Shown in pieces: positions 9,122 through 21,568 of a DNA stretch of 64,000 bases; the stretch's first letter is position 1; each line of letters opens with the position of its first letter. Source of the stretch: Podospora bellae-mahoneyi (lineage: Eukaryota > Ascomycota > Sordariomycetes > Sordariales > Podosporaceae); assembly GCF_035222275.1 (NCBI RefSeq), contig NC_085882.1:1185501-1249500 (forward strand), given 5' to 3'. The notes beneath the pieces are model-generated. The model had not been told where the DNA came from and ran no database searches. It worked only from the letters and a program-made list of their open reading frames with translations. A program made the position numbers and the translations under genes.

Positions 9122-11300
9122 ATTCGCGGTTAGAGACTCTATTCGAAATCGCCAATCGACGAGAGAGTATCGAAGATGCCACGCTGGTTATCGCCGCAGG
9201 AAACCAAATCGAAGGAGGGGTTTGCGACAGTCTCTTGTCTAGGTCGAACAAGTGGGCAGCTCAATTGCTCAATCGGGCGATGGGTTCGTCTGGCGGCAGT
9301 GCTGGTGGGTGGACAGTGCGGGCAATGCGAAGCGGGGGGTTTAGTTTGTAAGCCAGTTCAAGAAACAGCAATGACAAGAAAAAGGCAAGTCTGCTTTGCG
9401 AAAACGGAGAGGAGGATTTTGCAAAATGGGTTATGGTTTGAAGACGGAGTCTCGGGGAAGGGAAAAACAGATTGGAGCAAAAGCCAAAGCAAAAGGCGAG
9501 GCGAAGGCGGCCGCGGCGGGAAAGTGACGACTACTGCGGCAGTCCAGTCCAGTCCTCTTTCCTGGGCTTGGGCTTGGGCTTGGGGGGGGGGCCGTTGCCC
9601 GCTCCCGTCCTGAAGCATGGTGGTTTGGCGCACGGTCACTTGCACTGTACGGACAACTTACTCTTGGGCTCTCGCTGTTACACCATGGGTGCTTCGCTTT
9701 GCCTTGCCTCACCTTGTGCCTGCCTATAGTCTGAATCTTGTCAGCTTTGCTGCATACCATGAATCTGCTCCGCCCCCTTTTCCATTCTTCATCACATGGG
9801 CAGCCTCGATATGGCGTGCTGTTTTGACCTTACCTACGTCAGAAGCACACTGTGAGGCAGCATAGGTACATTTGTGAGATTGCCCCTCCTTCCGGTAATT
9901 GAGGGGCACAGTACCAAACACCACCAAACAAGCTGCAAAAGAGTAGGTATGAACCTTCGAGAAACACATAAAACTGTCAGGGAGGCCAACCATGTCCCTC
10001 TCCGTGCTTGTTGCACAGACAGGCGGTAGACCACAACGGCCAGGCAGCTCTTGGTCTCTCTACTGGGCGCAGCAACAACAGACCCTTCTTACCTAGTTTG
10101 ACTTCTCCCTTCCTCAGCCTCCATGTTTGATAACAGGCCACCTCAGCTCCCTCAAATCAATCGAAAGCCTCCTCCCATCATCTTCATCACCGTCTCTTCC
10201 ACAATCCCGCACAGTCTAGAACCATAACCCTTCTCACCGTTCCCTTTTCGAGAGAGGGGTGGTTTGCTTACCTAAGGGGGCAGTGCAAACCCGCCAAGGA
10301 ACCCCCAACCACCACTCGATAAACCGCCATGTTCCCCCCTCCTCAAACTATCTAAGCCGCCGCGCAAGAGCCAGAAACCATAAACTAGGGAGCCAAACTC
10401 TTTTTACCTTCTCAGTTCTGACAGGCCTCTCGTCATAATCGAACCCCTGAGAAAAAGCTTGACTCTAGCAATCTCACCCAGGTACCACTCACTCTGACGT
10501 AGCTGTGTACGTACACATGTCGGCGCTCGGTATACAAAACCATAAGCAAGCGAGGGGTGCTCGGTCTTGATGGGAACAGTGGCCTGCGTACGGAGCGGCC
10601 CGGATCGGCATCGCATCCGGTGCCCCTTGGTAGCTAGGGGTGGATGGCTGAGACTGACTGATGCCGACCCTGTGTTCCTGGCAGCTGACCCTGCCGACAC
10701 ACACATACACCATCCTAGTAGTATGACATAGCACCTCTACATGAAGCCATTGTTCCAAAATGAAAGAAATGCTTATTGAACAGTGATGATAACATTCAAC
10801 AACAACAAAAGCTAGAAAAGAGCCTGCTATGCACAAGAGAACCTAGTCAACCATTTCAAAATGCTCCTTTCCTTCCCTACATGATTTCCCCAATATTTCC
10901 CATCTCTTTTTTGATTCCCTATCATCCATCCACCCACCTCCCAATCCCAACCCCCTCTTTTATGTTGTATGTGTGTTGTGTGCCAAGGGGGGGAATAAAA
11001 GAAAAAAAAAATGTTAAGAAAGGGGGGATAAAACAGGGCAAGTGTAAATACAAACTTTGAATAACAACAACAAGAACAACAACAACAACAAGAACAACAA
11101 CAACAACAAGAACAACAAGAACAACAACAACAACAAGAACAACAACAACAACAACAACAAAACCAACAACACCAAAACCAACAACGAAAAAAAGGAAAAA
11201 AAAAGCCTGCCTGCCTGCCTTCTAGTGGTAACAAAAACCACACACGCTACCGCCCCTATGATGATAACACCTCCCATTCATCACTTCCTTTTTGTTCCCT
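9122..11300. other. NCS-1 promoter region and CDC45 3' flank, no gene seen
   Basis: 2.2 kb without a supportable gene. It holds short TTGGGC repeats near 9560, a mixed AT-rich stretch at 10.7-11.0 kb and an AAC/AAG microsatellite. Frames present are repeat-driven or lack codon bias. Confidence 0.55.
11061..11186. repeat. (AAC)n microsatellite with AAG interruptions
   Basis: About 125 bp of AAC units interrupted regularly by AAG, then decaying into AACACC variants. It lies roughly 115 bp downstream of the CDC45 stop and could be in its 3' UTR. It creates poly-Asn and poly-Cys/Leu pseudo-frames. Confidence 0.95.
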
Positions 11301-13961
11301 CTAACCCACCACAGCCTTCATACTCAAACTCTCCAAAAACCCACTCAAATCCTCCTTCTTCACCTCCACCACACAATGCTCAAAACTATCAATCCTCACC
11401 CTCGCATTCGTCTCAGCCACCACATCCTGAAACGCCGTCCCAAATCTATTGAGCCCATACCCCCTCTCCCTCGTCTCATCCTCCTCATCCTCACCATCAT
11501 CCTCATCTTCATCCTCACTGTCCTCATCATCCTCTTCACTGTCCAACTCCGACCCATCATCATCCTCCTCTACATCTTCCCCCCCCTGCTTTCTCCTCTG
11601 CTCCCTCTCCCTCCTCTTCGCCGCCTTCTTCTCCTCCCTCATCCTCTCCTTAACCTTCCTCGCCTCTTCCCTAACCCTAGCCCTCTCCTCCCTTTCCTTC
11701 ACCTTCTTCTTCTGCGCCTCCTTATCCAAAAAAATCGTATCCGGACCACCACCCCCTCCCGTCCCAACAACAACATACACCCCGCGCTTCTCATCCAGAC
11801 TAGCCACAACAAGCGGCGTTCCCCTGCCGCCCAACGCCAGCCTCCCCGTGGCATCCTTTTCTTGCTCCGCCAGCGCCTCCCCAATCCACAACGCCAGTTT
11901 TGTCAACGCACCCGGGTGGTTAAACAGCTGGCTATCCGGCGAGTCCTTCACCACGCACATCCGAAACGCGCGCAAGTGCGAGATTTGCTTCTTTTTGAGA
12001 ATCGTCGTCCCGGTGGTAAAGATGGCTTTGTGAAGGAATTGCGCCGTTGGCAAGCCAGCCTTTAGCGACTCAATATCCTCGAGAGCGTCGTAAGCAGCCC
12101 AGAAACGTGGCAGCCATTCCTCCGAGGGGGCCGTGGCAGTCGACATTTCCATTAAATCTTGCGACGGACCGTCATTGCTGCTGGAAGAAGCCTCGGGGCT
12201 GTTCTGACCTACTTCCAAAAGGGCGCCAATGACAACACCAACATCTTGCGCCGAAAGCGTGGCACGCCACCCCCAGCTCCTGACGAAACCCCAGGAGTCC
12301 TTCGCGCCGCCGCGGTCTTTCCCGTCGGTATCGATAGTGGGGACTAGTTCGTCGAGGTTGTAGAGGGAGGCATACTTGAGGAGCTTCGACCGGAGCTCCC
12401 GCTTCAGCGTCATGTCCATGTGAGTGTACGATTGTTTACACTGCACCAGACTGACCCCCATCTTGGCGAGGAGCTTATGCAGACGCTTCAAGCCAGTCTC
12501 GCTCCAGGTCTTGAGCCGTGAGAAGAGATACGGCGAGTGGAGCATGCTATCGTACAGGCTCCAGTGACGAATCAACAGGAACTTCGGCTCGGGCGACAGA
12601 CGGATGCTGGTGTCGTCTGGACTTCGGGCCGTGGTGGGAATGATGCCACTGTTCTCCGGGACGGCTCCCCGGCCAATTTCTGGGGGGTTCAGACGACGGA
12701 CTTCGTCACGCAGGAGCTGTCGTATCCTGGCACCGCGCATGCCTAGCCAGCCAGAGGCTGGGCGGGCTTCGCCGGTGCGGACTGGGGCTGCGATGCCGGC
12801 TGAGGAGCGGCCGTAGAGTTCCATAGAGGTGACTCCGACAATGGTGAGCCAGAGGAGGTCGTTGTCTTCACGGCCGAGTTCTGAAGCCAGAGAGTACATC
12901 ATGGAGGAGATGGGTTCCGAGTAGGCGGTACCGAGTCGGTAGTAATCTCTGAGGATCGTCTCGTTTTCGCGCCGTAACCGCAGCAGCCTTCGCCGAAGTG
13001 TCCTTGCGGACGGTCCTTTTATCGGCTGGGCCGCGGTGGGCGGATCTGCTGGGTCGCTGCTAAAGACCGGCCCGTCGTCTCGGAGTGATATGAGTCCTCG
13101 TTGTGCTGGCCGTCGGGGGGAGTCTGGAATAGGAGTCGACTGTATCATGTTAGCATTTGGGCTTTACTAATACCCACAGAAAAGACATACGGAATTACTC
13201 CTCCGTTTTTGCCTTGGTCTATCATCGTCATCCTCGTCGCTGTCGTCCTCAAAGTCCCAGGATTTCCGCTTCTGACCAGCTCGAGGCACCGCTGAGCTTG
13301 GTAGCTCGTCGACCTCGCTTTCCTCGTCACTGCTTCCTCCAAGATCCTCCCCGTCATCCTCAATTTCCGGCATGTCCAGCAGAGCAAGATAGGCGCCCTT
13401 CTCCTTGACCAAGTGTTCCTCAATATCACCATCGTCCATGACAATGATTCCTCCCTTGCCCGGCTTGTAGTTATGTTCGATTTGGCCAGCCTTGACCCCA
13501 CGTGGGGTCCTGGCTGAAAATGTCGTCGCATCCTCCGTCTCGGGTTCTAATGGAAAGCCACCAAAGACATTGGACAGGTTCCAAGGCCTATGAGAATCGG
13601 CCACCCAAACCTCAACACCACCAAACGTGTTTTCTTCCCCTTCGGGTTCCAAGCCCAAGGCACTTCCCAGATCAGCCATACCACCAACACCCAAGCATAC
13701 CACCACTCCACCGGCACCGCCCCTCGTTTCCATCATGGGACTGACGAGCTCTTGTCCAATGCGCTCCAGGTCGGCATAGCCTGCCACAGGCTGGATCTTG
13801 TGCGGGATATAGTCATGTTTGAAGAGACGCGTGAGAATTCGGCAGGCGCAGAGCGCATCGGGTTCGAGGGCTACAAGCACGAGAACAGGTGGTGAAAGGG
13901 GGTGTCGAGTGGCCTGCAGATGCAGATATAACTTCGATATGAGTTCCCTAGGAAGATACAT
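11301..13961 (-). CDS. CDC45: DNA replication initiation factor CDC45
   Basis: Cdc45 joins Mcm2-7 and GINS to form the replicative CMG helicase. Exons 13961-13191 and 13139-11301, separated by a 51-bp phase-0 intron (GTATGT donor, TGCTAACAT branch, ACAG acceptor), give 869 aa. The N-terminus (MYLPRELISKLYLHL) and the segments LVALEPDALCACRILTRLFKHDYIPHKIQPVAGYADLE correspond to the family's DHH-like fold. Two acidic/basic segments follow the family pattern: an Asp/Glu plus Arg/Lys block near residues 215-260 and a long charged coiled region (about 750-830) before the conserved C-terminal strand-helix block ending in SLSMKAVVG. The C-terminal charged region is long for the family. Assignment confident. 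Confidence 0.92.
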
Positions 13962-15993
13962 GGCGAAGGAAGAAAAGGTAACGCGCTGCTAATTTTGCCC
14001 GGCGACGGAGAAATCGCCGACGGGGACCTCTAGGAAAGAACGCGAGATTGTTGTCCCTTGGTTGGTTGATTATACCCAGATTTCGTCCGCTATAAAATCG
14101 ACCGCGCAGTGCCCCGCGGGCGAGGGAAGGGCGCGATCGAAGAGATTGTGGACCTTCAGGGCGAGAGAGATTAGGTGAGTATGATAGCAGTAAGAATAAG
14201 AATTCGAAAGCGACTTCAGACTTGGTATAATAAACGGCAGAAACGCTCTGGCTCTGCTGAAATCTTGCAACAGACAACAGACAAACAAGCAGGCGTGTAT
14301 TGGTGGTGTTGGTGTTGGTGTTGGTGTTGGTTGCCCATTAATTGGAATATAAGTGGAGCGCTGTTTATCGAGGCCGAGACTCTGCAAGACGCGCTTCGAC
14401 AACCCAGGACGCGACTTGCACCGCGGGACACACAGTACCAATTTTATGAAGTGGACTGTGCTTCCATCTCGTCAGCAAAAAGGCTTGTGCAACTCCAAAT
14501 GCGCACGGACCAGCCGATAATTGCCTGCCGCTAACATCCCTCACCTCTCACCTCTCACCTTCCACACCACCACCCCTCTCGCCGATACCACACCACCTCT
14601 CACTGCCAGCTGTCCCATGCCCCGCTCGCTCTACTGTACTTGTGACAGCCCCCTTGCAACGCCAAGTGTTCCTCTCCCAACCTCAGCAGCAAGCAGAGCA
14701 GCAAGCAGCGCAGCCATTGGGGTGACCTCCTTGTTTGTTTCATGAACCACTGACCGCTTCTTTTCCTCTTAGACGATATACAACACATGGCATCTTCCGC
14801 CCATCGGATCGGTTCGGGGCGTCGAGTGAGTGGGCATGAGGTTTCATTGCTGCTCCCTCAGTCCCGCTATCCCACATGACGGGGAGCTGGGACACACCGT
14901 GACACCTTTACGCCACTCTGGTCACTTGTCGTGGCATCTAAGACAACAAGCACGCGCTTGCCCCAATGGGAGAAAAAAATTTTTGTACTGTAGGAGCTGT
15001 TGCTGATCGAGAACTTGGAAATCGGGGTGTTACCGGCGCCTTGGAACTCAACCTACAAGTCAAGTCCCGACGCTACGGACGAGCTTCCCCCCCTTCCCGC
15101 CCCATCTCTCCAGACGGCTGGGATGGCTCATGCTGGATGCTGAGCAGAAAGCCAACGGGACATTGCTTCCCTTCCGGAGAGCTGGGTGCTGCCAGCTGCG
15201 TGTGCCGTCCAACGGCATTTCCAGCAAATGGTCGAGATGCAGCCATGGCGTTCTTCTCATGCAAGCACATGCCGCCATCTGCCAGGACACCTCATGGCCG
15301 CCCTTGATTGGCCCCTGTCCCACTCGGCACCGCCCAGAACCCACAGAAACCCACACAACCCACCGCTTCACGGCTTCCACCCCTCACCACGGATTGGATC
15401 ATTTCAACTGTGGGTGAGAGAGAGTGAGAGGTACCTTTTACGCTTCACGCCGGTACCACTGGTACAACAGCCTGGCGAATGGCAAAGGTCTGGAAATCTT
15501 TCCTGGATCCCGTCCTTGGCCCTTCCCTCGAGCTGTCCGCCTCTGTGTCCCTTCCGTCAACATGTACATCTCTTTTTAGCTGCTTGGTCCGTCGGCTTCG
15601 CTTCTCTTGGCTGCCAGCCATGACTGGCCATTTTGCCCCGAGTGCCCCGGCCTTGTCTTCTCCCGACGTTCTCTCTTTTTCTCCTGACGTCTTTATCATG
15701 CTCCTCTCCTGCTCCTGCTTCTTCTCCTCCTAGCTACCTGTCTGCTCGTCCATTGAGCAATGGCACGCTTCTTTTGACTTCTCAAGAGAGAGTCAGCTGC
15801 CTCTAGACGCTATCATTTCACACATTGCTCGCTGTCAAACCTACGATATCCACTTCCCGAATTCCCCTTGCAAGTTCCGCTTCCCCAGAAAAAAAACGGT
15901 CACGAAATATGCTCTTGGCCAGTCCACTTGCGCCTCAAAAATTCTTCCCTGATCGAACAAGTCTCTGGAGACCATCCCCGAGCCCGAACCTGA
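13962..15993. other. divergent promoter region CDC45 / LaeA-like methyltransferase
   Basis: 2 kb between divergently read genes. Contains a TTGGTG repeat at about 14302-14330 and many CACCTCTCAC-like pyrimidine stretches around 14535-14600. No gene supported. Confidence 0.55.
14302..14330. repeat. (GTTGGT)n short tandem repeat
   Basis: Four to five hexamer units of GTTGGT/TTGGTG on the plus strand. Confidence 0.85.
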
Positions 15994-17121
15994 ATGCAGG
16001 CGGCAGGCACTTCTGCTACTGGAATGGAGGAAAACGGGGTCATAGAACCACTGCCTGATGAGGAGTTTGGGACCGAGGTGACATCAGATTATGACCCAAG
16101 CGATACCGAGACCACCTTTGGCTCCCTGACGTCGAGCGTCACGGGTCATGTGTGGGAGTACGGCAGACGATACCATGCTTTTCGATATGGCCGGTACCCC
16201 TTACCCAACGACGACGAGGAGTACAAGAGAGAGTCTCTACGACATGCCATGCTGAAGGAGCTCCTGAGGGGCAAGCTCTACCTTGCGCCCATCGGAGATA
16301 ACCCGCAAAAGATCATCGATCTTGGCACGGGGTTTGGAGAATGGGCCATGGAGAGTATGTTTGGAGAAATTCCTTTGGAGGGGTTCGGGCTAACGTCACG
16401 TCGCAGTGGGCGAGCTTTTTACCGGCGCCAAAGTTACAGGAGTCGACTTATCGCCGATTCAGCCACTATGGGTTCCCTCTAATGTCGAGTTCATCGTGGA
16501 TGACATTGAAGACGAGTGGGTGCACGAACAGGATTACGATTTCGCGCACTTTCGGTTCGTCAACACGGTGTTAAAGAACAATGAACTTGTGCTTCACAAC
16601 ATTCTCCAGTAGGTATTGTGATGGTTTTCCTTGACGGGGTCACGAAATGCTGACGAGCCAGTACAAGGAATCTCAGGCCGGGCGGCTGGGTGGAAATCCA
16701 GGATATTTACCCCAGGATATCGTCAGACGACAACACACTGCCCGAAGACTACCCGCCCGCCAAGTTTTACTCGTTGCTTCAAGGCGTTCTCAAGGACCAG
16801 TACGGCTTCGACCTCAAGGTGCTGGAGAGCCTTCCCGACCACCTACAGCGGCTCGGCTACGTCAACGTGCAGCGGAAGGTATTCCACATGCCGCTGGGTG
16901 AATGGCCCAAGGATCGGCATCTCCGAATGCTGGGTGGCTGCTTCCAAGAAGTCTTTCTCGACTTTGTCGCCGCCATGGCGGCCCGTCCGCTGGTGGAGGC
17001 GGGATTCGACAAGGCCGACATTGAGGAACTTGTCGTCGGGGTCAAGAACGCCGTGGGAAATAGGCGAATTCACGCATATGTCCCCATCCACTTTGTCTGG
17101 GCGCAGAAACCACCAGCATGA
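15994..17121 (+). CDS. LaeA-like SAM-dependent methyltransferase
   Basis: Member of the large fungal LaeA/TAM methyltransferase family, whose founding member is a nuclear regulator of secondary metabolism; most paralogues have no known substrate. Exons 15994-16354, 16407-16608 and 16662-17121 give 340 aa with all phases consistent. The N-terminal block (SDYDPSDTETTF, then YGRRYHAFRYGRYPLPNDDEE) is typical of this family. SAM motif I is KIIDLGTGFGEWA, followed across the first intron by GELFTGAKVTGVDLSPIQP. LRPGGWVEIQD is the late strand motif. A second in-frame Met ten codons downstream (MEENGV) is an alternative start. No biosynthetic cluster surrounds it here, so a link to secondary metabolism is not shown by context. 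Confidence 0.85.
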
Positions 17122-18693
17122 CGGAGGCCAATCTCTTGCCGGCTATCAAAGCTCGAGCAATCGAGATCCAGCACCTACCCGGCTGCGCCCCCAAAACTAA
17201 TATCGAGAGGATTTCTCGAAGGGGCAATGCTACACGAACTATTGACGAAGATTCCAAAGACTTGAAGAACCTCTAGGGCCCTGGCCAATGGGAGGTACAT
17301 CTGGCAAGATGGCGGGTTGGGAAAGTGCCGAGATAAGAGACGGCATGCACGACTCCAACGATTCGCCGAAGACAAGTCAATCGAGCTGTTTGGAGCATGG
17401 AGATGCAAGCTTGTCTCTGGCCCGCCCGCTTCCTTCCCAGCTATAGGGGGGAAGTGACAGCGCGGGGGGTTGAAGACGCCAAGCGCCTGCAATGCTGCTG
17501 CTTTGCGGAGAAACTCGCCGTTTTGGAGAGGGAGGGGGAGAGATATATAAACTGCAAGTTATCATAGCGGGACAGACACATCATACAAGCGGTGAAGTTC
17601 ACTGGGGTGCTCTCGTATTTTGACCTGTTACGTTGAAATGCTGTAGAAATAATAATAGGATGAAGTATGACTTTATGACTGTACACTCGACTTTTTGGGG
17701 AGTTGTAGGATTTGATCCCAGTCGTGACTGCTCGAATGGGAACTCTGTACCTCGGTAGGAATGGCGGCTCGAATGGGAGGGGCATAGGTCGCAGTCACGG
17801 CTTGAAAAGTGTGGAATCACTCGACAGGTGTAGCAAATGTACGTCTGGATGGGAACCAGTTACAGGGGGGATCTGGGCCTTGAATATGATGTGGAAAGAG
17901 GCGCAGATGTCGATCGGGGAGATGTGGAAAATGTCAGGTAGGTGTTTGCAGGGAACGCTGCCTTCGCAAAGTGGTGACACTGGGGGGAGGTTATCACAAG
18001 AGGGTTGTATGGCGGGAAGTACTGGACATGCTGTGGTGTTACTGTTACTGAGTCTTTTTTGTTTATGGTTCGATATCGTAGACGCTGTGTAGCCCTATTT
18101 CATGGTCATTGGAGCATCTCATCTAGGACAGGCTGCGTAAATGTGTACTTATTTCCATGTCCAACCGGCATTCTACACTGCTATCCCTTCAAACAAGAAG
18201 ACGACCAAACTTCACTGCTAGTACATGTAAATGGAGCAAAACGATACCGCACCTCATGGTATCTGAGGATGAGTATGTTGAGGTATGCGCGTAATCTGAT
18301 CCAGGCTCCAACTGGAGACCTTCAGTGTGTTAGACTGACGTGATAGCCAACTACACCATCGGACCTAGGCAGTTCTGATGTGGTGCAGATGCTGGGAATT
18401 TACTTTTTTGTGTTGGAAGAGATGGGGAGTTTGTTAGCAAGAGAGAGGAGAGAATATCGAGGGTTTTTGAGTGAAGATGTGCCAGGGACGGACAGTGGGA
18501 TCAACTGTGTACCTAATTGGTAGTGTTTGTAAGTGCGCGTGCGCTACCAGGACAGTGCAGATGGGGTTGTCCCACTGTCCAGTATTCACCACCCTCTCAC
18601 GACAGGCTTTCATAGTTATCTAGGTATTTAACTTTATTCCCCATACAACAATCACCCTTCACACCACAATTTGGAAGTCAACTTGATGCTGGG
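17122..18693. other. intergenic, no gene seen
   Basis: 1.6 kb between two plus-strand genes. Includes the JmjC gene promoter. Short frames lack coding character. Confidence 0.55.
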
Positions 18694-20601
18694 ATGGAGA
18701 AGGAAGGGACTGATGACCCGTTGAGAAAACTGATCGATCATGGCAACAGCTTCATTTCCCGTTATGACTCCCGCTATGAGAAATCCGCTCCCATTTTAGA
18801 AGGATGCGGAGAGCCTCTCGTCGAGCTACTGGTACGACAGGCTCGGTTGATGAGCATGGCAACACCCGACCACGACCTGATCAAACGACGGTTGGACGAC
18901 ATCCTATCCGCGTCCTACAATAAGTTTTATGCTTACTTGTACAAAGACCTGCCGCCATGTTGGAGGCTGCTGTATACCGAGGCTGCTATTCTCAAGTTCT
19001 GGGTTCTGGTGTTTGAGTGGGCGCGGATTCGGCAGCCGGAACTGATCCGGAAAAGGGTTTGGGACAAAATGGAGTGGGAGGACTTTGAGCTTGACACTCC
19101 GGCGCGAAGGGAGGAAGTTCACGAGATCAAGGCACGTTTTCAGAAGCAGCCAAAGGGAACACCACCACGGAACCCGAGTTCGGTAGTGTGGCATCAGCTA
19201 ATGCAGCTCTCCACGGGGACGGAAGTAGGAGGTGTGCATGTTCGGCGGAGCCGGGAGGCGAGCAGTCGAGTTCGGGAGAGACTGCAGGAATGGCAACGAC
19301 GGAATGAGCAAGAAGACGGCCAACAGGGACCAGAGCAACAGCAACAAAAACAGGAGCGAGAGGAGGAACTTCTCAGTGATATGGTCAAAACCTTGGATCT
19401 TGCCTTGATCCTGGCCGGCGGTGGAGGCAAACATGATGAAATTCACGGTTATGTAGCCTTACTGGAGAAGGCGGCATCCCTGCCCAGCAACGACAACAGT
19501 CCGGACAAAATCAGCTCCAAACCATCAGAAAGCGAAACCCCTAGGCAGGACCCTTTCCTGGGACACACACGCACAACATCACTCACCCAACCACCAACCA
19601 AACGAGCAAGGCTATCACTCCCCCCTCCCACCAACCCCTCATCAACAATCGATGGCTGGCTCCCCCTCAACGCCTCAGGAGAGCTCGTCGGCCCCGTCGC
19701 CATTTCTGATGAACCTCCTGTCAACACCCAACAACAAACACCCATCATAACCCAAAAACCACCCAACTGGTCCTCCCATCCCTCCTTCTCCCCCTACGAA
19801 CCCTTCACCCCCCCAGTAACCTCCCCCATCCCCCGCCTCCCCTCCCCCTCCCTCACAACCTTCCAATCCCACCTCTCCTCCCCCTCCCCCCAACCCCTAA
19901 TCCTCACCAGCCTCGTCCCCAGCTGGCCAGCTCTAGCCGCCCACCCCTGGTCCAAACCCTCCTACCTCCTCTCCCGCACCTTCTCCGGCCGCCGCCTCAT
20001 CCCCGTCGAGATCGGCCGCTCCTACGTCGACGAAGGCTGGTCGCAGAAAATCCTCCCATTCTCCGAGTTCCTCTCCACTTACATAACTTCACCTTCCGAG
20101 TCCAAAGGCTATCTCGCCCAACACCAACTCTTCGCCCAACTCCCTCAACTCCGCAGCGACATCACCATCCCTGACTTGTGCTACACCTCCCCGGCGAACC
20201 GTCCCGACGGAACACCGGAGCTGGAAGAACCAATGCTGAACGCCTGGTTTGGCCCTCCAGGGACGATTACCCCTTTACATACAGATCCGTACCATAACCT
20301 TTTGGTGCAGGTTGTGGGCAGGAAGTACGTGAGGCTGTACCCCCCTGGGGCGGGCGTCAAGAGACGAGGGGAGGAAGCGGGGGTTGACATGGGGAACACG
20401 GCTGCTTTTGATGTGGGTGTGCTTGAGGGGTGGGATGAGGCGACCGGAGAGGGGGGGGATGAAGAGGAAAAAGAGTTCAAGAGGCTGGAATATGTCGACT
20501 GCATACTCGAGCCCGGGGAGACGTTGTACATACCCGTGGGGTGGTGGCATTATGTGAGGGGGTTGAGTGTGAGTTTCAGTGTGAGCTTTTGGTGGAATTA
20601 A
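18694..20601 (+). CDS. JmjC-domain oxygenase of the JMJD5/KDM8 type
   Basis: Fe(II)/2-oxoglutarate dioxygenase fold. The single exon encodes 635 aa. The C-terminal JmjC domain has [34 protein letters not shown] and [24 protein letters not shown], closely matching JMJD5. Iron ligands are His529, Asp531 and His619. The N-terminal 160 residues are helical and resemble the JMJD5 helical region. Between them lie about 250 residues of disordered Pro/Ser/Thr-rich sequence and a Gln/Glu stretch, and there is an extra acidic loop (GGDEEEKEF) between the last strands. JMJD5 proteins hydroxylate arginines in ribosomal and chromatin proteins; histone demethylation is disputed. The substrate here is unknown. 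Confidence 0.87.
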   Translation: MEKEGTDDPLRKLIDHGNSFISRYDSRYEKSAPILEGCGEPLVELLVRQARLMSMATPDHDLIKRRLDDILSASYNKFYAYLYKDLPPCWRLLYTEAAILKFWVLVFEWARIRQPELIRKRVWDKMEWEDFELDTPARREEVHEIKARFQKQPKGTPPRNPSSVVWHQLMQLSTGTEVGGVHVRRSREASSRVRERLQEWQRRNEQEDGQQGPEQQQQKQEREEELLSDMVKTLDLALILAGGGGKHDEIHGYVALLEKAASLPSNDNSPDKISSKPSESETPRQDPFLGHTRTTSLTQPPTKRARLSLPPPTNPSSTIDGWLPLNASGELVGPVAISDEPPVNTQQQTPIITQKPPNWSSHPSFSPYEPFTPPVTSPIPRLPSPSLTTFQSHLSSPSPQPLILTSLVPSWPALAAHPWSKPSYLLSRTFSGRRLIPVEIGRSYVDEGWSQKILPFSEFLSTYITSPSESKGYLAQHQLFAQLPQLRSDITIPDLCYTSPANRPDGTPELEEPMLNAWFGPPGTITPLHTDPYHNLLVQVVGRKYVRLYPPGAGVKRRGEEAGVDMGNTAAFDVGVLEGWDEATGEGGDEEEKEFKRLEYVDCILEPGETLYIPVGWWHYVRGLSVSFSVSFWWN

Positions 20602-21103
20602 TTAGATGACATAAGTGCTGGGGTGGGTTGTGAATAGATCCAAAACAGGAGGGGCTGTTGATCGATGATAGAGGAGAGAAGTAGTTTTGTATCAAGGATA
20701 CCACACAGCGAAACTGCCGCATGAAGCAGCATGTTAGAAGATGACTTCTCAAGTCAATCCCCTTGACAGCAACACCCTCTCCCCCCTCTCTAACCCTTCC
20801 ATCTTATTCACCATCAGCTTCAACGCACTCGCTCCAACATCTCCCGAATGCTGTCAAAAACAAAACAAGGCGATTTCGATATCGGTCATATCTGATGGTA
20901 GTACACTGTATTGCATAATGTTACAAAAGATCCCTCCATCAGCTCGTCACTTCCCCCAACTTCAAGATCTTATTTTTCGTTCCCTTCATTCACATCATTG
21001 GGTATCTGTTTTCCCTTTTTTTCTTCTCCCACCATTCTCCATTCCCCCTTCCTCATCCCCCCCCCCACCTCAATCCCCCCTTCTATTCCCTCCCCGCGGC
21101 GCC
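20602..21103. other. convergent 3' flanks of JmjC gene and HSP10
   Basis: Pyrimidine-rich spacer. No gene recognised. Confidence 0.6.
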
Positions 21104-21568
21104 TTAAGCATTATTCTGCTCATTAATCTTTGCCAAAATCTCGCTATCCCTGAAAAGGTGATACTCCTCATCCCCAACCTTGACAGGAGAACCGCCATAC
21201 TATTTGTCCCGTTAGCCCCCATCCCACACCCTTTTTTGTCTTCGTAACACTCACCTGAGGGATCAAAACCCTATCCCCAGCCGCACACCCCATAGGCACC
21301 CTCTTCCCATCCTTGTCGAGCCCGCCCGGCCCAACAGCCAAAACCTTGGCCTCGTTGAGCTCCTTGACGGCCGTCTCGGGAAGAAAGATGCCCCCGGCAG
21401 TCTTGGCCTCGGCCTTGACGCGCTGCACGAGGACGCGGTCGAGGAGGGGGACGAGGGACTTGATCGAGCGGAGGGAGGTGGCCTTTTCCAACAGCGTTAG
21501 CAAAACTTGGAGTTTTGAGGAAGCTATGGGTAGCGGGCGTGGTGATGGCGTAATGCTCAACGTACCAT
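21104..21568 (-). CDS. HSP10: Mitochondrial 10-kDa chaperonin (HSP10/GroES)
   Basis: Co-chaperonin that caps the Hsp60 barrel in the mitochondrial matrix. Exons 21568-21566, 21482-21255 and 21199-21104 give 108 aa. The first coding exon is the start codon alone: ATG is followed immediately by a GTACGT donor, and the next exon begins GCC ACC TCC (MATSLRSIKSLVPLLDRVLVQR). Family landmarks: LLDRVLVQRV, the mobile loop KTAGGIFLPETAV, VLAVGPGG, GDRVLIPQYGG and EYHLFRDSEILAKI. The branch site TGCTAACGC precedes the second exon. A frame reading straight through the first intron (beginning MSITPSPRP) is not conserved and was rejected as the start. Confidence 0.95.

Noticed and set aside
9122-11300. 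Mobile-element remnant in the long gap
   Set aside because: No terminal repeats, target duplications or transposase-like frames seen.
11057-11452. Poly-Asn frame and antisense poly-Cys/Leu frames
   Set aside because: Products of the AAC/AAG microsatellite.
13962-18693. Secondary-metabolite cluster around the LaeA-like methyltransferase
   Set aside because: Neighbours are CDC45 and a JmjC protein; no synthase, P450 or transporter is present.
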